DNA of 64,000 nucleotides from an uncultured Sphingomonadaceae bacterium (GTDB lineage Bacteria; Pseudomonadota; Alphaproteobacteria; Sphingomonadales; Sphingomonadaceae): assembly GCA_947495985.1 (NCBI GenBank), contig CANMBD010000004.1, positions 1-64,000 on the forward strand, given 5' to 3'. Positions 61,288-64,000 of the stretch are shown piece by piece. Made by a program: the position numbers and the translations under genes. The notes beneath the pieces are model-generated. The model did not search any database. It was not told the origin of the DNA and saw only the letters and a program-made list of their open reading frames with translations. Position 1 is the stretch's first letter, and every line of letters begins with the position of its first letter.

Positions 61288-62787
61288 GTGACAAGAAAAT
61301 TCGCTAAAACCCTTTTCTCGTCTTGCGCGGCAGCGTTGCTGGCGAGCGGATGTGTGAGCATGGCGCCCGAATCAAAGGCGCCGGAAATTGCCGCTGCGGT
61401 ACCGCAGCAATTTAGCAAAACCGATGCGAGTGGTGCTTATGAACCGGCGCAGTGGTGGACGTCTTTCCAGGACCCGGTTCTCAACGCTTTGCTGGATGAG
61501 GCGCTGGCGGAAAATCTCGACCTCGCTGAGGCGGCGGCTCGGTTACGTGCGGCAGAAGCGCAGGCCCGTGTGTCGAAGAGCGGCCTTTTCCCGCAAGTCA
61601 ATGCCGATGTCGGTAGCAGCTATTCCGATACGCCGACAGCTGGAACGGGTTTTGGGGCTGGTGGTGGTGGAACACGCTTTCAGGTGGAAAACTACACGTC
61701 CGGTTTGGGTTTTTCCTATGAGGTCGATCTCTGGGGCCGGCTGCGCGATGATGCGCGCTCGGCGAGAGCGGACGCGGTTGCCGCCGCCGCTGATTTGCAG
61801 GCCGCGCGTCTTGCCGTGATGGCGGAGACGATCACCAGCTATTTCGATATTGTTGATGCCCGTGATCAGATCGCGCTCACCACAAAGATTATCGATGTGC
61901 TGGGCGACCGGGTCCAGCAAACCGAAGATCGCTATCGCCGCGGCCTTGCAACATCATTCGAACTCTATCAGGTTCGGCAGGACTTTCGCAATATTCAAGC
62001 CGGATTGCCGCAGCGTGAAAGGCAGTTAGCTGCGACCGAGGGACAGTTGGCTGTGCTGGTGGGTCGCTATTCCGACAATATGGGTGCTTTTCTGGGGCAG
62101 AAGCTTTCCCCGCAACTAATCTTCAGCTCTGTTCCTTCCGGTTTGCCAATGGACCTGTTGGCCCAGCGGCCGGATATTTATGCCGAGGGCCAGCGGCTGG
62201 AAGCTGCACGATTCAACCTTGGTGCCCGCAAGGCCGAGCGTTTTCCATCGATCAGCCTTTCGGCCGGTACCGGGACGCAGGCCGGCAGCCCATCCGGCCT
62301 TTTTGACATTTTCGATAAGTGGATACTCAATCTGGGAGCCAATCTGACGGCACCCCTGTTTCAGGGCGGCAGGATTCGAGCGAATATCGAAGCAGCGGAT
62401 GCCCAATATGCTCAGCAGGCGGCGGTTTATGCGCGAACTGTCCTCAACGCCTATCAGGAAGTGGGGACGGCCATTGAAGGTTATGAGGAGGAGCGGCAAC
62501 GCTATCGTTTTCTGTTCTCTCAACTTGACGAAGCAACGGCGGCAGCCGAATTGCAATCGCAGCGTTTCGCGACGGGTGTCGGTAGCTACGTCGATTATCT
62601 TGATGCCTTGCGTGCGCAATATCAGGTGCAATCTGCTCTTTCTTCAGCGGCGCGCGATGTGGCGCTGGCCCGTTTAGCCGTGCACCGCGCGCTCGGCGGC
62701 AGTTGGGACGCAAAAGCGCCAGCGGCTTTCTCTGCTGATGGGGATGAACCCGTCGTTCCGGCGTCTCAAAATCAAGGAGATAACTAG
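61288..62787 (+). CDS. RND efflux outer-membrane factor lipoprotein (NodT/OprM type)
   Basis: The 499-residue protein starts at GTG 61288 with a lipoprotein signal (FSSCAAALLASGCVSM). It has the two tandem helical-hairpin/beta-hairpin halves of the family: WWTSFQDPVLNALLDEALAENLDLAEAAARLRAAEAQARVSKSGLFPQV, and QRPDIYAEGQRLEAARFNLGARKAERFPSISLSAGTG ... YQEVGTAIEGYEEERQR ... SYVDYLDALRAQYQVQSALSSAARDVALARLAVHRALGG. It forms the trimeric outer-membrane duct for RND pumps. Its stop overlaps the adaptor start. Confidence 0.94.
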   Translation: MTRKFAKTLFSSCAAALLASGCVSMAPESKAPEIAAAVPQQFSKTDASGAYEPAQWWTSFQDPVLNALLDEALAENLDLAEAAARLRAAEAQARVSKSGLFPQVNADVGSSYSDTPTAGTGFGAGGGGTRFQVENYTSGLGFSYEVDLWGRLRDDARSARADAVAAAADLQAARLAVMAETITSYFDIVDARDQIALTTKIIDVLGDRVQQTEDRYRRGLATSFELYQVRQDFRNIQAGLPQRERQLAATEGQLAVLVGRYSDNMGAFLGQKLSPQLIFSSVPSGLPMDLLAQRPDIYAEGQRLEAARFNLGARKAERFPSISLSAGTGTQAGSPSGLFDIFDKWILNLGANLTAPLFQGGRIRANIEAADAQYAQQAAVYARTVLNAYQEVGTAIEGYEEERQRYRFLFSQLDEATAAAELQSQRFATGVGSYVDYLDALRAQYQVQSALSSAARDVALARLAVHRALGGSWDAKAPAAFSADGDEPVVPASQNQGDN

Positions 62788-64000
62788 TGCATCGGCAACG
62801 CGTCATTGGCGGACTGATCCTGCTTGCAGCAATCGCGATTGCGGCGCTGTTGATTTTTGTGCGCTCCGGTCCGGAAGAAAAACCGCCGGAGGAGAATATC
62901 CCGCTGGTGCAGGCCGAAGCCTTGGAAATTCGTTCTGGGAATTTGATGGTTCAGGGCGCTGGCACGGTGCGTGCGCGTGAAGAGCTGACTCTTTCTGCCG
63001 AGGTGGCGGGAAAGCTGGTCTATGTGAATCCCGGGCTTCGGGAAGGCCAAAGGGTTGCGCGCGGTGCAACCTTGTTCCGCATAGATACGTCCGACTATCG
63101 CAACGCCGTGCAGACAGCGCAGGCCGATGTCGCCTCGCAAAATGTGGCAGTTCTGGAGGCCCGGGAGGAAGTGGCGCTGGCCAAGGCAGAAATTGCCCGC
63201 TTTCAAAAGCGCGCAGCCAGCAGCAGCGCCTATGCGAGTGTGGACAGCAGCGATTATGCGGCAAGGATTTTGCCGCCGGATGAGTTAGCAAAAAGCCAGG
63301 GTACCAATGGGCAGACGACCAATGCGGCGCCAACTAACGGTCTGGCGACCCGCGAGCCGCAATTACAGTCTGCCCGGGCGGGCCTTCGTCGCGCTCAGGC
63401 ACAGCTGGCTGATGCGCAAACCGCGCTGAGACGCACTACCGTACGCGCACCTTTTTCGGGCGTGGTGCGATCAGAAGAAATTGCATTGGGCAGCTATGTT
63501 GCGCCTGGGCAGGCGCTAGGCTCAATGGTCGGTACTGCAGATTTCGAAGCGGTTATCCCGCTGTCGGAAAGCGAAGCGGCACTGATCCCGGCACTGTGGC
63601 GCTCAGGCAGCGGCCGGATCGAGGCATCGGTCTATTCTGATTATGGTGGAACCCGTTACCGATGGCAGGCCTATGTTGATCGTGCCAGCAACGTGCTCAA
63701 TCCGCAGACCCGGACGATTGATGTGTTCCTGCGCATCCCCAACCCGCTTCGTGGTGGCGCCCCGGCAGTGACGCAGAAACAAGGACAGAAATCAGCGGGT
63801 GCATCAGGCGCTCCGCCTTTGTTTGTCGGAAGCTTTGTCGATGCTGAAATTACGGGCCGGGCGCTGGATCGATATGCGGTATTGCCCTTGGCGGCATTGC
63901 GCCCCGGCAACCAGATATGGCTGGTGCGGGACGGAAAGTTGCGCATTGTCAAAGTGAATATATTCCAGCGCACCGATACACAGGCGTTAATCAGCACGGC
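62787..64000 (+). CDS. RND periplasmic adaptor (HlyD/MFP family), partial
   Basis: AAGGAG lies 8 nt before GTG 62787, which shares a base with the upstream stop. The frame stays open to the window edge (404 codons). It has a membrane anchor (IGGLILLAAIAIAALLIFV), a lipoyl half (AGTVRAREELTLSAEVAGKLVYVNPGLREGQRVARGATLFRIDTSDY), a coiled coil, a low-complexity insert at about 137-187 (SSSAYASVDSSDYAARILPP, GTNGQTTNAAPTNG), a second lipoyl half (TTVRAPFSGVVRSEEIALGSYVAPGQALG) and beta-barrel sequence. The permease should follow outside the window. Confidence 0.92.
   Translation, partial: MHRQRVIGGLILLAAIAIAALLIFVRSGPEEKPPEENIPLVQAEALEIRSGNLMVQGAGTVRAREELTLSAEVAGKLVYVNPGLREGQRVARGATLFRIDTSDYRNAVQTAQADVASQNVAVLEAREEVALAKAEIARFQKRAASSSAYASVDSSDYAARILPPDELAKSQGTNGQTTNAAPTNGLATREPQLQSARAGLRRAQAQLADAQTALRRTTVRAPFSGVVRSEEIALGSYVAPGQALGSMVGTADFEAVIPLSESEAALIPALWRSGSGRIEASVYSDYGGTRYRWQAYVDRASNVLNPQTRTIDVFLRIPNPLRGGAPAVTQKQGQKSAGASGAPPLFVGSFVDAEITGRALDRYAVLPLAALRPGNQIWLVRDGKLRIVKVNIFQRTDTQALIST

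Overview
The window looks like chromosomal DNA of an alphaproteobacterium of the order Sphingomonadales (Sphingopyxis / Sphingorhabdus / Parasphingorhabdus type). The support is the character of RpoB/RpoC, L10 and L7/L12, a carotenoid oxygenase, a CC0125/CC1285-family lipoprotein, many short sphingomonad-type exported proteins, and moderate GC with frequent GTG/TTG starts. This placement is by recognition, not by a search. I see no tRNA, rRNA, CRISPR array, transposase or prophage.

Layout. 1-2010 (-) is a two-partner-secretion outer-membrane transporter followed after 1 bp by a proline-rich exported protein cut by the window edge. 2110-3759 (-) holds three small envelope genes, then a gene-poor stretch with hairpin repeats and a decayed TetR gene. 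5058-5988 (+) is rplJ-rplL. 6028-17469 is a mixed block (S41 protease + MarR, PagL, GGDEF/EAL protein, desaturase, SDR, carotenoid oxygenase + TetR, XRE + DUF2975). 17774-26535 (+) is rpoB-rpoC, so the usually contiguous rplJL-rpoBC cluster is split by about 11.8 kb. 26610-29025 is AzoR + pirin with a divergent LysR. 29218-43503 carries housekeeping and transport genes (LysE, M48 protease, GalU, MsrA, an RND pump, AqpZ, TsaC/Sua5, acyl-CoA dehydrogenase, DUF815 ATPase, PQQ-type dehydrogenase). 43525-45504 has two GIN-domain proteins around a short direct-repeat array.

45598-60452 looks like a low-oxygen/stress island: three universal stress proteins, a Kef-type antiporter, a host-attachment protein, a beta-CASP metallo-hydrolase, a flavodoxin-fold NAD(P)H oxidoreductase and a FixL-FixJ pair. 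FixL keeps the haem-ligand His, the distal Arg and the phospho-His at the positions remembered for Bradyrhizobium FixL. TACGTA motifs lie about 65-80 bp upstream of three small genes around fixLJ, with a helically phased pair in the fixL-usp intergenic region. I propose these as a local FixJ regulon. 60511-64000 is a TetR gene divergent from an RND efflux operon (outer-membrane factor, then adaptor) that runs off the window.

The points most worth a second look are the FixLJ/TACGTA module, an extra block of about 72 residues in RpoB just before the normal beta-lobe insertion, the split ribosomal-protein/RNA-polymerase cluster, and several clean palindromes at regulator genes.
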